A stretch of 64,000 bases of DNA from Chitinilyticum litopenaei DSM 21440 (GCF_000428145.1 NZ_ATZJ01000002.1:1-64000); one strand, 5' to 3'. Counted from the stretch's first letter, positions 1-8,142 are shown. Program-made: numbers and translations. Notes: a model not told the origin generated them from the letters alone.

Positions 1-117
1 CTCAAGATCGGCGCGGCGGTGATCCGCAACACCCGGCGTATCCGGATCCTGTTTGCCAGCCATCACCCACTGCGTGAGGTGTATCGCCTCGCGGCAGAGG
101 CACTGGCCAGCCCATAG
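1..117 (+). CDS. Transposase C-terminal fragment, IS1380-like (truncated by window start)
   Basis: An open frame runs from the first base to a TAG at 115-117 and gives 38 residues, including RNTRRIRILFAS and HHPLREVYRLAAEAL. A stretch of basic residues followed by 'RI.ILFAS..P' is what I recall from the extreme C-terminus of IS1380/IS4-type DDE transposases, where it comes after the catalytic core. No catalytic residues are visible because the gene begins left of the window. The family assignment rests on this short tail and on a possible IS end at 270-285, so it is tentative; another IS4-superfamily transposase is possible. Confidence 0.5.
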   Translation, partial: LKIGAAVIRNTRRIRILFASHHPLREVYRLAAEALASP

Positions 118-286
118 TCAAAACGAGTGCGGCCCCGACACGTTGACGCTTCGGGGGTAGGGGAAGCTGCGCCCGCAATCTGGAAAGCAGGCCAGTGCCC
201 GCGCTGCAGAGCGGCGATCTGCTATCCGGGAGGAGTTTCTGCTGCTTGAGCCCGCTCAGTGAGCAGGTGGTGAAAAATCCGGGCTA
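1..286 (+). mobile_element. Right-hand end of an IS1380-like insertion sequence
   Basis: The transposase tail ends at 117 and is followed by about 150 bases with no gene. A GTGAAAAATCCGGGCT motif at 270-285 has the look of an IS1380-family terminal inverted repeat (inner sequence to the left, outer end GGGCT to the right). The left end and the target duplication are outside the window, so the boundary is an inference. Beyond it, at about 300-315, lies the short palindrome TATACGTTGGCGTATA. Confidence 0.3.
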
Positions 287-343
287 GCCAGCAGGCTTGT
301 ATACGTTGGCGTATACGTTCACGGCGCTTCTTGGCCGGAATGC

Positions 344-385
344 AACAAGGGCCTACGACCGTGAAGTCGTAAGCCCTTGTTTTTA
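344..385 (-). terminator. Hairpin terminator next to tRNA-Pro
   Basis: AACAAGGGC at 344-352 pairs with GCCCTTGTT at 373-381, and the stem continues inward with one mismatch (about 16 bp, loop CGTGAA). It begins a few bases after the tRNA-Pro CCA end. On the plus strand it is followed by GTTTTTATT; on the minus strand the U-run is weak. It may act in both directions. Confidence 0.6.
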
Positions 386-386
386 T

Positions 387-463
387 TGGTCGGAATGGCG
401 GGATTCGAACTCGCGACCCCTTGCACCCCATGCAAGTGCGCTACCAGGCTGCGCTACATTCCG
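387..463 (-). tRNA. tRNA-Pro (anticodon GGG)
   Basis: Read on the minus strand the 77-nt molecule has acceptor strands CGGAATG and CATTCCG, discriminator A and an encoded CCA. The anticodon stem is CTTGC/GCAAG around the loop ATGGGGT, so the anticodon is GGG and reads CCC codons. The T-arm contains GTTCGAATC. It follows the merR-like gene of the ihfA cluster, a common betaproteobacterial arrangement. A strong hairpin directly downstream probably ends transcription. Confidence 0.97.
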
Positions 464-588
464 AAAGAGGACGCATTATAGCGAGAGCGCAGGGCCTGGG
501 CAAGCTGTATTGCATGCGTTGCCTCAGGCCTGCGGCTTGCCACGACATGCCGCGTTGCCTGCACAGTGAACAAGGGCCCAATGAACAA

Positions 589-612
589 GGCCCGCGATGT
601 GCATCACGGGCC
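589..612 (-). terminator. Hairpin downstream of the merR-like gene
   Basis: GGCCCG and CGGGCC enclose an inner GATG/CATC stem, giving a compact hairpin between the merR-like stop (684) and tRNA-Pro. On the minus strand it is followed by TTGTTCATT, a modest U-rich stretch. The region 464-683 holds no gene that I can support. Confidence 0.5.
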
Positions 613-683
613 CTGGTCTGATGGGTCTGATTCGGCGCTGCTGAATTTGGCACACGGTGACTTGCCGCCGCTAATCACACAGC

Positions 684-1052
684 TCAGCTTTCCAGCCAGT
701 CCAGCAGATCTTCCAGCTCGTGGCGGATTTCCTGCACGCTGATGCCTTCGTCGGCGAATTCTGCGGCATCGCCACCATGGGCCGCGAGCTGATTGCGCGC
801 GCCACTAATGGTAAAGCCCTGCTCATACAGCAGGCTGCGTATGCGCCGAACCAGCAACACTTCGTGATGCTGGTAATAGCGGCGATTGCCGCGGCGTTTG
901 ACGGGCTTGAGCTGGGTGAACTCTTGTTCCCAATAGCGCAGCACATGCGGCTTCACCCCGCACAATTCGCTGACTTCACCAATGGTGAAGTAGCGTTTGG
1001 CGGGAATCGGCGGCAATTCACTGCTGGGTATGACGCTGGCTGTGCTGTGCAT
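684..1052 (-). CDS. MerR-family transcriptional regulator (ihfA-linked type)
   Basis: A small DNA-binding regulator, 122 residues from the chosen ATG. The N-terminal winged-helix block reads YFTIGEVSELCGVKPHVLRY followed by WEQEF, the standard MerR helix-turn-helix, and then the R-rich wing RRGNRRYY. The C-terminal half (about 60-122) is helical and acidic and has no cysteine cluster, so a metal sensor is unlikely. Its place after ihfA and before tRNA-Pro is conserved in Betaproteobacteria, but its target is unknown to me. The start is uncertain: ATG at 1052 has a poor ribosome site, while TTG at 1064 has AAGGG in front. Both lie inside the end of ihfA, so translation is probably coupled. Confidence 0.85.
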   Translation of the reverse strand: MHSTASVIPSSELPPIPAKRYFTIGEVSELCGVKPHVLRYWEQEFTQLKPVKRRGNRRYYQHHEVLLVRRIRSLLYEQGFTISGARNQLAAHGGDAAEFADEGISVQEIRHELEDLLDWLES

Positions 1053-1359
1053 AATGGGTTTCAACCATGCCCTTCAGCTTCTGACTAGCATGGAAAGTTA
1101 CCACACGACGCGCGGAAATGGGAATTTCCTCGCCGGTTTTCGGGTTGCGCCCCGGGCGTTGCGGCTTGTCGCGCAACTGGAAGTTGCCGAAACCGGACAG
1201 CTTGACCTCGTCGCCATCGGCAAGCGAGCTGCGGATTTCATCAAAAAACGCTTCCACCATATCCTTGGCTTCGCGCTTGTTGAGCCCGACCTTGTCGAAC
1301 AGCATGTCGGCAAGGTCGGCTTTGGTCAGAGTCAGGGTCGTGGACGGAATAAACTGCAT
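1018..1359 (-). CDS. ihfA: Integration host factor subunit alpha
   Basis: One subunit (113 aa) of the heterodimeric nucleoid protein IHF, which bends DNA at specific sites; the partner IhfB is not in the window. The HU/IHF fold is complete: LTKADLADMLF at the start, the SGFGNFQLRDK core, and the DNA-binding arm GRNPKTGEEIPI followed by ARRVVTFHAS. It lies 9 bases after pheT, the usual pheST-ihfA order. It is about ten residues longer than typical IhfA: the tail after KLKGMVE (HYAQHSQRHTQQ) is encoded over the merR start and a candidate hairpin repeat at 1026-1073. The function call is secure; the tail is the odd part. Confidence 0.96.
   Translation of the reverse strand: MQFIPSTTLTLTKADLADMLFDKVGLNKREAKDMVEAFFDEIRSSLADGDEVKLSGFGNFQLRDKPQRPGRNPKTGEEIPISARRVVTFHASQKLKGMVETHYAQHSQRHTQQ
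1026..1073 (+). repeat. Candidate 49-nt hairpin repeat, copy 1 (divergent, in ihfA/merR overlap)
   Basis: Starts GGGTATGACGCTGG and ends CCATGCCC, so GGGTATG can pair with CATGCCC at the outer ends. It shares the element's GGGTAT and the later ATGGGTTT block with other copies. It lies wholly inside the ihfA 3' end and the merR-like 5' end. Because it is coding on two frames, chance similarity is a real alternative. Confidence 0.3.
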
Positions 1360-1368
1360 GGCTATCTA

Positions 1369-3723
1369 TCAAACTCGCAACTGGGCGCCGTGTTGTTCGG
1401 CAATCTGGATCAGGGAAGCGATGACCGGTTCAACTTCTTCATCGGTCAGGGTTTTCGCAGTATCTTGCATTAACACCTTGAATGCAAGGCTCTTTTTCCC
1501 TTCCGGCAAGCCCTTGCCACGATATACATCAAAGATTTCGATGCCGGTGACCAGCGGGTTTTTCAAGCCGGAAAAGGCCGCCAGCAGGCTGGCCACGGTG
1601 GCTGATTCATCGACCAGCAAGGCCAGATCGCGGCGCACCGGCTGGAATTTCGCATGGGGTTTCGCCTCGATGCGCGCAACATTCAGCAGCGCATCGGCCT
1701 CAAGCTCGAACAGCACGGGCGCAGAACCCAGTTCATAGCTTTGCACCCAGCGCGGATGCAGCTCACCCAGCACGCCGATGCTGCGGCCATCGAGCCACAC
1801 CTCGGCCGAGCGGCCCGGGTGCAGCGCCGGATGGCTGGCGCGCCTGTATTCGGCCGTGCGTGGCGCCAGCAGCGCCTCGACGTCGGCCTTGATATCGAAG
1901 AAATCGACGGCATCCTTGCCGGCGCCCCATTGCTCGGCGTGGCGGCCACCCCAGGCGAGCGCGGCCAGCTTCTCGGGCTGCGTATCGGCCGTGGTGCCCT
2001 GGAACACGCGCGCCAGCTCGAAGAGGCGTACGCGATCCTGGCGGCGGTTCTGGTTGGCCTTCAGCGCGTTCACAAGGCCGCCGATCAGGCTGGAGCGCAT
2101 CACGTTCCACTGGCTGGCGATCGGGTTGATCAGGCGTACCGGCTTGTCGTTGCCGGCCAGCTCGTTTTCCCAGCGCTCCTCGACGAAGGCGTAATTGATC
2201 GCCTCGAAATAGTCGCGCGCAACCAGCAGGTTTTTCAGCAGGGGCTTGCCGCGCAGATTGCCCGGCTGCGGCAGCATGGCCAGCCTGGCGGCCGACGGCG
2301 CAACCGGAATATTGTCGTAGCCGTAAACGCGGGCGATTTCTTCGATCAGGTCTTCCTCGATTTCGATATCGAAGCGGAAGGACGGCGGCGTCACCGCCAG
2401 CACCTCGCCCTGATCGGCCACGCCCAGCCCCAGGCTTTCCAGGATAGCGATGATGCGTTCGCGCGGCAGATCGACACCCAGCACGCGGGCGACGCGCGCC
2501 AGGCGCAGGCTCACCGCCGGGCGCGCCGGCAGCTCGGCAATCTGCTCGACGACCGGCCCAGCCTCGCCGCCGCAGATGTCCAGCACCAGCTGCGTCGCGC
2601 GCTCGAGCGCCACGCGCGTGGCGGTGAAATCGACGCCGCGCTCGAAGCGATAGCTCGAATCCGAGCCAAAGCCGATGCGGCGCGACTTGCCGGCGATCAC
2701 GTTCGGCGCGAAGAAGGCGGACTCGAGGAAGATCTCGGTGGTGTCATCATCAACGGCTGTCTGTGCGCCACCCATGATGCCGGCCAGCGCGACGGGCTTT
2801 TGCGCGTCGGCAATCACCAGCATGTCGGCGTCCAGAGCCAGTTCCTTGTCGTTCAGCAGCACGATTTTTTCGCCGGCCTGCGCCATGCGCGCGGTGATCG
2901 CACCGGACAGCTTGGCATTGTCGAATGCGTGCATCGGCTGCCCCTGTTCGAGCAGCACGTAGTTGGTCACATCGACCAGTGCGGAGATGCTGCGCACGCC
3001 CGAGCGCTCGAGGCGCTGCTTCATCCACATCGGCGTTGCCGCCCTGGCGTTCACGCCGCGGATCACGCGGCCGGCGTAACGCGGGCAGGCCGCGGCATCG
3101 CCCAGCACCACAGCGCGGGTCACGTCCGTGCTCACTGCCGCCTCGGATACAGCAACGGATGTCTGCTCGCAAGCCACAAGGGCAGCGACTTCTCGGGCAA
3201 TACCCTTGATGGACAGGCAATCGGTGCGGTTGGGCGTGAGCTTGAGCGTCAGCAGGCGATCGTCGAGCTGCAGATAGTCGCGCAGCGGCGTGCCCACCGG
3301 CGCATCCGCCGGCAGGATCAGCAGGCCATCGACGCCATCGGGAATGCCCAGCTCGTCGCCCGAGCACAGCATGCCGAAGGATTCGACGCCGCGCACCTTG
3401 GCGCGCTTGATCTTGAAATCGCCCGGCAGATTGGCGCCGATGCGCGCGCACGGCACTTTCAGACCCGGCGCCACATTGGGTGCGCCGCAGACGATGGTCA
3501 GCGGCTCGGCTTCGCCGACGTTCACCTGGCAGACGTTCAGGCGGTCGGCATCCGGGTGCTTGGCAATCGACAGCACTTCGGCCACGAACACGTCGTTGAA
3601 GGCCGGTGCGGCCGCTTCATTTTCTTCGACCTCAAGGCCCGCCATCGTCAGCAGATGAGCCAGTTCGTCGGAATTCAGCGCAGGGTTGACCCAGGTGCGC
3701 AGCCATTGTTCGGAGAATTGCAT
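1369..3723 (-). CDS. pheT: Phenylalanine-tRNA ligase beta subunit
   Basis: The beta chain (784 aa) of the alpha2-beta2 synthetase that charges tRNA-Phe in the cytoplasm. Visible parts: N-terminal B1 region (MQFSEQWLRTWVNPALNS), the EMAP/tRNA-binding OB domain (VFVAEVLSIAKHPDADRL then VCQVNVGE and VCGAPNV), the B3/B4 editing region, the B5 domain, and a C-terminal anticodon-binding fold ending FKVLMQDTAKTLTDEEVE. Length matches the long bacterial form (about 790 aa). It follows pheS after 19 bases and precedes ihfA by 9, so the three are probably co-transcribed. The ATG at 3723 fits the family start. Confidence 0.98.
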   Translation of the reverse strand: MQFSEQWLRTWVNPALNSDELAHLLTMAGLEVEENEAAAPAFNDVFVAEVLSIAKHPDADRLNVCQVNVGEAEPLTIVCGAPNVAPGLKVPCARIGANLPGDFKIKRAKVRGVESFGMLCSGDELGIPDGVDGLLILPADAPVGTPLRDYLQLDDRLLTLKLTPNRTDCLSIKGIAREVAALVACEQTSVAVSEAAVSTDVTRAVVLGDAAACPRYAGRVIRGVNARAATPMWMKQRLERSGVRSISALVDVTNYVLLEQGQPMHAFDNAKLSGAITARMAQAGEKIVLLNDKELALDADMLVIADAQKPVALAGIMGGAQTAVDDDTTEIFLESAFFAPNVIAGKSRRIGFGSDSSYRFERGVDFTATRVALERATQLVLDICGGEAGPVVEQIAELPARPAVSLRLARVARVLGVDLPRERIIAILESLGLGVADQGEVLAVTPPSFRFDIEIEEDLIEEIARVYGYDNIPVAPSAARLAMLPQPGNLRGKPLLKNLLVARDYFEAINYAFVEERWENELAGNDKPVRLINPIASQWNVMRSSLIGGLVNALKANQNRRQDRVRLFELARVFQGTTADTQPEKLAALAWGGRHAEQWGAGKDAVDFFDIKADVEALLAPRTAEYRRASHPALHPGRSAEVWLDGRSIGVLGELHPRWVQSYELGSAPVLFELEADALLNVARIEAKPHAKFQPVRRDLALLVDESATVASLLAAFSGLKNPLVTGIEIFDVYRGKGLPEGKKSLAFKVLMQDTAKTLTDEEVEPVIASLIQIAEQHGAQLRV

Positions 3724-3742
3724 GGTTTTGCCCCTTGATCGA

Positions 3743-4738
3743 TTAACGGAATTGCTGCAGGAAGGACTGGTCGTTCTCGAAGAACAGACGCAGGTCGTTC
3801 ACGCCGTAATACAGCATCGCAAAGCGGTCCAGACCGATGCCAAAGGCAAAGCCGGTGTATTTTTCCGGATCGATATTCACATTGCGCAGCACATTCGGGT
3901 GCACCATGCCGCAGCCGCCAACCTCCAGCCAGCCACGCGCGCCCAGCACGTCGATTTCCGCCGACGGCTCGGTAAACGGGAAGAAGGACGGGCGGAAGCG
4001 CACCTGCAGGTCGTCACGCTCGAAGAAGCGGCGCAGGAAATCGACGATCACGCTCTTCAGATCGGCAAAGGACACGCCCTCTTCCACCCACAAGCCTTCC
4101 ATCTGGTGGAACATCGGCGAATGCGTGGCGTCGGAATCAACACGGAACACTCGCCCGGGTGCGACGATCTTGATCGGCGGCTCGTTGTTGAGCATGTAGC
4201 GCACCTGGATCGGGCTGGTGTGCGTGCGCAGCACCAGCGGTTCCCCGTCGCTCTCGACGTAGAAGGTGTCCTGCATCGCCCGTGCGGGGTGATTCTTCGG
4301 GATGTTCAGCGCTTCGAAATTGTGGAAGTCGTTCTCGATTTCCGGGCCGTCGGCGACGTCGAAACCGATCGAACGGAACAGCGATTCAATGCGCTGCTGC
4401 ACCAGGGTCACCGGATGAAGGCCGCCGGTGCTCGCCGCACGGCCGGGCAGCGTGATGTCGAGCGCCTCGGCGGCGAGCTGCTGGGCAAGCCGGAGCGCGG
4501 CCAGCGCCTCGCGGCGCGCGTGCAGCGCGGCTTCGAAGGCCTGCTTGGCCTGGTTGACCGTCGCGCCGAAGGTTTTCTTTTCCTCCGGCGGCAGGCTGCC
4601 CAGCTGCTTCAGCAGCGCGGTGATGGCGCCTTCCTTGCCGATGTAGCGGGCCTTGGCATTTTCCAGCTCCTGACCATCGGCAGCGGCATTCAGCGCCGCC
4701 AGCCCTTCTTCTAGCAGTTGATTGACATTGGCTACCAT
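3743..4738 (-). CDS. pheS: Phenylalanine-tRNA ligase alpha subunit
   Basis: Catalytic chain (331 aa) of phenylalanyl-tRNA synthetase. The N-terminal coiled-coil tRNA arm (residues about 5-90) is followed by the class II core: motif 2 region with FRVDSDATHSPMFHQMEGLW, and motif 3 FGIGLDRFAMLYYG near the C-terminus. The ATG at 4738 is chosen because AAAGAGAA precedes it at good spacing and because family members start close to this point; an upstream in-frame ATG at 4813 would add 25 unrelated residues. A leader of about 150 bases separates it from the rplT terminator, so it probably has its own promoter. I saw no Phe-rich leader peptide. Confidence 0.98.
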   Translation of the reverse strand: MVANVNQLLEEGLAALNAAADGQELENAKARYIGKEGAITALLKQLGSLPPEEKKTFGATVNQAKQAFEAALHARREALAALRLAQQLAAEALDITLPGRAASTGGLHPVTLVQQRIESLFRSIGFDVADGPEIENDFHNFEALNIPKNHPARAMQDTFYVESDGEPLVLRTHTSPIQVRYMLNNEPPIKIVAPGRVFRVDSDATHSPMFHQMEGLWVEEGVSFADLKSVIVDFLRRFFERDDLQVRFRPSFFPFTEPSAEIDVLGARGWLEVGGCGMVHPNVLRNVNIDPEKYTGFAFGIGLDRFAMLYYGVNDLRLFFENDQSFLQQFR

Positions 4739-4828
4739 GATGTTCTCTTTGCCGCCAAAGCGGCATGAAATGGAGGAATGTTGGATCGAGGCTGTTTTCC
4801 ACATGGTCCGCACCGGATACCCATCATG

Positions 4829-4876
4829 GGATATCGCTACAGGCCATCAGGAAAATAGGCTGGCTGCCTATACCCC
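4829..4876 (+). repeat. Candidate 49-nt hairpin repeat, copy 2 (pheS leader)
   Basis: Begins GGATATCGCTACAGGCC and ends CTATACCCC. The outer GGATAT/ATACCC arms and the inner CAGGCC/GGCTG arms can pair. It aligns best with the copy at 34079-34128. It lies between the rplT terminator and pheS, hence in the pheST leader or promoter. Next to it, at 4814-4833, is a second small palindrome (GGATACCCATCATGGGATAT). Confidence 0.4.
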
Positions 4877-4894
4877 CTTGCAATTCGGCAAGGG

Positions 4895-4926
4895 AATAAA
4901 AAAGGGAGGCTTGCGCCTCCCTTTTA
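4895..4926 (-). terminator. Rho-independent terminator after rplT
   Basis: On the minus strand: GGGAGGC, loop GCAA, GCCTCCC, then TTTTTTATT. A 7-bp GC stem with a clean U-run, 15 bases after the rplT stop. It separates the infC-rpmI-rplT group from pheST, although partial read-through is common at this place in bacteria. Confidence 0.9.
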
Positions 4927-4940
4927 ACCAGCGGCTCCGC

Positions 4941-5297
4941 TTAGGCGAGGCTAGCCTTGGCCTTTTCAACGAAGGCGGCAAAAGCCGGCTTGTCGAAAAC
5001 AGCCAGGTCGGCCAGAACCTTGCGATCCACTTCAACGCCAGCCTTCTTCAGGCCGTTCATGAAGCGGCTGTAGGCCAGACCCAGTTCACGCGCAGCGGCG
5101 TTGATACGGGTGATCCACAGTTGACGGAACTGACGCTTCCTTTGGCGACGGTCGCGATAGGCATACTGACCAGCCTTCATGACCGCTTGCTTGGCTACGC
5201 GGTAGACGTTTTTACGACGACCACGGTAGCCCTTGGCCAGGGCGAGAACTTTTTTGTGACGAGCACGGGCGGTTACACCACGTTTAACGCGAGGCAT
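4941..5297 (-). CDS. rplT: 50S ribosomal protein L20
   Basis: 118-residue large-subunit protein that binds 23S rRNA early in assembly. The sequence opens PRVKRGVTARARHKKVLALA and carries the highly basic N-terminal half followed by the globular part with LWITRINAAARELGLAYSRF, both diagnostic of L20. The start ATG is preceded by AAAGGAGAAG. It follows rpmI after 16 bases and is the last gene before the terminator. L20 is the autorepressor of this operon in enterobacteria; whether that holds here is inference. Confidence 0.98.
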   Translation of the reverse strand: MPRVKRGVTARARHKKVLALAKGYRGRRKNVYRVAKQAVMKAGQYAYRDRRQRKRQFRQLWITRINAAARELGLAYSRFMNGLKKAGVEVDRKVLADLAVFDKPAFAAFVEKAKASLA

Positions 5298-5313
5298 GTT
5301 TCTTCTCCTTTAG

Positions 5314-5511
5314 TTACGCGTAGGGCAACATCGCACGAACGTGACCCATGTTGGTCGCATCGACCATGCATGTGCCGCGCAGCTGGCGCTTGTTCTTGGT
5401 GGTTTTCTTGGTCAGGATGTGACGCTTGAACGCTTTGCTGCGCTTTACACCACCACCGCCAAGCACTTTCAGACGCTTGGCAGCGCCGCTCTTGGTTTTC
5501 ATCTTGGGCAT
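5314..5511 (-). CDS. rpmI: 50S ribosomal protein L35
   Basis: 65 residues starting MPKMKTKSGAAKRLKV and containing GGGVKRSKAFKRHILT and KTTKNKRQLRGT, the standard L35 pattern. I use the ATG at 5511, with GGAGAGC upstream, rather than the longer frame that begins at 5586, because the extra 25 residues are not L35-like. The 154-base gap from infC contains a stable hairpin that could take part in translational control. Confidence 0.98.
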   Translation of the reverse strand: MPKMKTKSGAAKRLKVLGGGGVKRSKAFKRHILTKKTTKNKRQLRGTCMVDATNMGHVRAMLPYA

Positions 5512-5595
5512 TGGAATGCTCTCCAAGTTTGCTTTTTGCTTCGGCGACAGGCGGCCACGGTTTCCCGCGACACTTAGGCCCGCCACCCCATGTAT

Positions 5596-5633
5596 GCAGC
5601 CGGAGCAGGAAATCCTGCCAGGGAGCCGGCTGC
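5596..5633 (-). promoter_or_regulatory. Structured leader between infC and rpmI
   Basis: GCAGCCGG (5596-5603) pairs with CCGGCTGC (5626-5633), and inside it GCAGG/CCTGC forms a second stem with loop ATTT as read on the minus strand. In gamma-proteobacteria L20 represses translation through RNA structure in this interval. This hairpin is a candidate counterpart, but it does not match a motif I can name and has no terminator U-run. Confidence 0.4.
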
Positions 5634-5665
5634 CCCTCCCTTGAAATCAGCTCGGTCGGAGAAGA

Positions 5666-6190
5666 TCAGATTTTCTTCTTCGGCGCCAGCATCATGATCA
5701 TCTGACGGCCTTCCAGCTTGGGGAATTGCTCCACCACAGCCAGCTCGCCCAGATCGGCTTCAATGCGCTTGAGCTGCGCCAGACCGATTTCCTGGTGGGC
5801 CATTTCACGACCACGGAAGCGCAGCGTAACCTTGGCCTTGTCGCCGTCCTCGAGGAAGCGGACCAGATTACGCAGTTTGACCTGGTAGTCATTTTCGTCC
5901 GTACCCGGACGCAGTTTGACTTCCTTGACCTGGATCTGCTTCTGCTTGAGCTTGGCCGCATGCTCTTTCTTGGACTTCTGGTACTTGAACTTGCCATAGT
6001 CCATCAGGCGGCACACCGGGGGCTGCGCGTTCGGCGCGATTTCCACCAGATCCACCTCAAGCTCTTCGGCCTTTTCCAGTGCTTCGCGCAGGCTGACTAC
6101 GCCCAGCTGTTCACCTTCTTCGCCCTGCAATCGAATTTCGCGCGCGGTAATCTCACCGTTGATCCGCGGCTCTTTTTCTTGAGCAGCTAT
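5666..6190 (-). CDS. infC: Translation initiation factor IF-3, with AUA start codon
   Basis: 174 residues. The AUG/GUG/UUG-only frame would begin at a TTG (6130) and lose the conserved N-terminus. Reading upstream gives the in-frame residues IAAQEKEPRINGEITAREIR, the expected IF-3 beginning, starting at an ATA (6188-6190) with GGAG seven bases before it. IF-3 discriminates against non-canonical start codons, and many infC genes use AUU so that IF-3 represses itself; AUA would be a variant of that logic. The N domain (GVVSLREALEKAEELEVDLVEI), basic linker and C domain ending PKKKI are all present. It lies 47 bases after thrS. Confidence 0.95.
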   Translation of the reverse strand: MAAQEKEPRINGEITAREIRLQGEEGEQLGVVSLREALEKAEELEVDLVEIAPNAQPPVCRLMDYGKFKYQKSKKEHAAKLKQKQIQVKEVKLRPGTDENDYQVKLRNLVRFLEDGDKAKVTLRFRGREMAHQEIGLAQLKRIEADLGELAVVEQFPKLEGRQMIMMLAPKKKI

Positions 6191-6237
6191 TGTCGTTCTC
6201 CAAGTCAGTCAAAAGAAAAACCGTGCGTTCGGTCGCA

Positions 6238-8142
6238 TCAGACCTTGGGGAGTTCCGCCCTCAGGCGTTCAATCAGCGCATCCACGCTGAGCTGCCCCAG
6301 ATCTTCACCACTGCGGCTACGCACGGCCACCAAGCCCGCATCACGCTCCTTGTCGCCCACGATGAGCTGGTAAGGAAGCTTCTGCAAGCTATGTTCGCGG
6401 ATTTTATAGGTAATCTTCTCGTTCCTCAAGTCGGCATGCACACGGAAGCCGGCGGCTGTCAGTTTCGCAGCCACGGTTTCGACGTATTCACGCTGACCTT
6501 CGGAGATATTGGCGATTACCAGCTGTACGGGTGCCAGCCACAGCGGGAAGGCGCCAGCATGATGCTCGATGAGGATACCGATGAAACGCTCCATCGAACC
6601 GAGCACCGCGCGGTGCAGCATGATCGGGCGATGCTTGCTGTTGTCCTCGCCGATGTATTCGGCCCCAAGGCGCTCCGGCAGATTGGGGTCAATCTGCAGC
6701 GTACCGCACTGCCACACACGGCCCAGACAATCCTTCAGCGAAAACTCGATCTTCGGGCCATAGAATGCTCCTTCACCCGGCTGATATTCGAACGCCAGGC
6801 CCTTGGATTCCAGCGCGGCGGCAAGACTGCCCTCAGCCTTGTCCCAACTCTCTTCCGTACCCACGCGTTTTTCCGGGCGCGTCGAGAGCTTGACCTGGAT
6901 ATCGGTAAAGCCGAAGTCCTGATAAACGGCCTGCAGCAGGTCGATGAATTTGGCGGCTTCGTCCTGCACCTGGTCTTCGGTACAGAAAATGTGCGCATCA
7001 TCCTGCGTAAAGCCGCGTACACGCATCATGCCGTGCAGCGAACCGGACGGCTCGTTGCGGTGACAGGAGCCAAATTCGGCATAGCGCAGCGGGAGATCGC
7101 GATAGGAACGCAAGCCCTGGTTGAATACCTGGATATGCCCCGGGCAATTCATCGGTTTGACCGCGTAATCGCGCTTTTCCGACTGGGTGGTGAACATATT
7201 GTCGTGGTAGTTATCCCAGTGACCGGATTTCTCCCACAGCGAGCGGTCCATCACCGTCGGGGTACGGATTTCCTGATAACCGTGATTATTCAGCTGGCGG
7301 CGCATGTACTGCTCGATGGTCTGCCAGACATTCCAGCCCTTGGGATGCCAGAACACCATGCCCGGTGCCTCTTCCTGCATGTGAAAGAGATCGAGCTGCT
7401 TGCCGATCTTGCGGTGATCGCGCTTTTCGGCTTCTTCGAGCATATGGAGGTATTGCTCCATATCCTCCTTCTTCGCCCAGGCGGTGCCATATACCCGGGT
7501 GAGCATCTCATTGTTGCTGTCACCACGCCAGTAGGCGCCGGCCACCTTCATCAGCTTGAAGACCTTGAGTTTGCCGGTCGATGGCACGTGCGGACCGCGG
7601 CACAGATCGGTGAAATCGCCTTCGCGATACAGCGACAGCGGTTCATTGCTCGGAATGCTGGCGATGATTTCGGCCTTGTAGTGCTCGCCGATGCCCTTGA
7701 AGTAGGCCACCGCCTCGTCGCGTTCAAGCTCATAGCGCTCGACCGGAATATCAGCCTTGGCCAGCTCGGCCATTTTCTTTTCGATCAGTGCGAGATCATC
7801 AGGAGTAAACGGGCGCTCGTAGCTGAAATCGTAATAAAAGCCGTTGTCGATCACCGGGCCGATGGTCACCTGCGCAGTCGGGAAGAGCTGCTTGACGGCA
7901 TAGGCCAGCAAGTGCGCAGTGGAATGACGAATCACCTCCAGCCCGTCGGCATCCTTGTCCGTGATGATTGCCAGCTGCACATCGCGGTCAATCAGGTAGC
8001 TGGTGTCGACCAGCTTGCCATCCACCTTGCCTGCCAGCGCCGCGCGCGCGAGACCCGCGCCAATGCTCGCTGCCACATCCGCCACACGCAGCGGCGCATC
8101 AAACTGTCGTACCGAACCATCCGGAAGAGTAATTACTGGCAT
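6238..8142 (-). CDS. thrS: Threonine-tRNA ligase
   Basis: 634-residue class II synthetase that charges tRNA-Thr and edits Ser-tRNA. Visible in order: TGS domain (VITLPDGSVRQFDAP), the second additional (editing) domain with HSTAHLLAYAVKQLFP, the catalytic core with MNCPGHIQVF, the motif 2 region RYAEFGSCHRNEPSG, and the C-terminal anticodon-binding domain. The ATG at 8142 gives the normal start; an upstream ATG at 8217 lies in the tRNA-Val terminator. It heads the thrS-infC-rpmI-rplT group. Confidence 0.98.
   Translation of the reverse strand: MPVITLPDGSVRQFDAPLRVADVAASIGAGLARAALAGKVDGKLVDTSYLIDRDVQLAIITDKDADGLEVIRHSTAHLLAYAVKQLFPTAQVTIGPVIDNGFYYDFSYERPFTPDDLALIEKKMAELAKADIPVERYELERDEAVAYFKGIGEHYKAEIIASIPSNEPLSLYREGDFTDLCRGPHVPSTGKLKVFKLMKVAGAYWRGDSNNEMLTRVYGTAWAKKEDMEQYLHMLEEAEKRDHRKIGKQLDLFHMQEEAPGMVFWHPKGWNVWQTIEQYMRRQLNNHGYQEIRTPTVMDRSLWEKSGHWDNYHDNMFTTQSEKRDYAVKPMNCPGHIQVFNQGLRSYRDLPLRYAEFGSCHRNEPSGSLHGMMRVRGFTQDDAHIFCTEDQVQDEAAKFIDLLQAVYQDFGFTDIQVKLSTRPEKRVGTEESWDKAEGSLAAALESKGLAFEYQPGEGAFYGPKIEFSLKDCLGRVWQCGTLQIDPNLPERLGAEYIGEDNSKHRPIMLHRAVLGSMERFIGILIEHHAGAFPLWLAPVQLVIANISEGQREYVETVAAKLTAAGFRVHADLRNEKITYKIREHSLQKLPYQLIVGDKERDAGLVAVRSRSGEDLGQLSVDALIERLRAELPKV

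Noticed and set aside
671..1088. Alternative frames over the merR-like gene
   Set aside because: Shadows of the MerR reading frame; only that frame shows a helix-turn-helix.
4740..4860. Phe-codon leader peptide attenuator before pheS
   Set aside because: No short open frame with a run of Phe codons and no alternating terminator hairpin.
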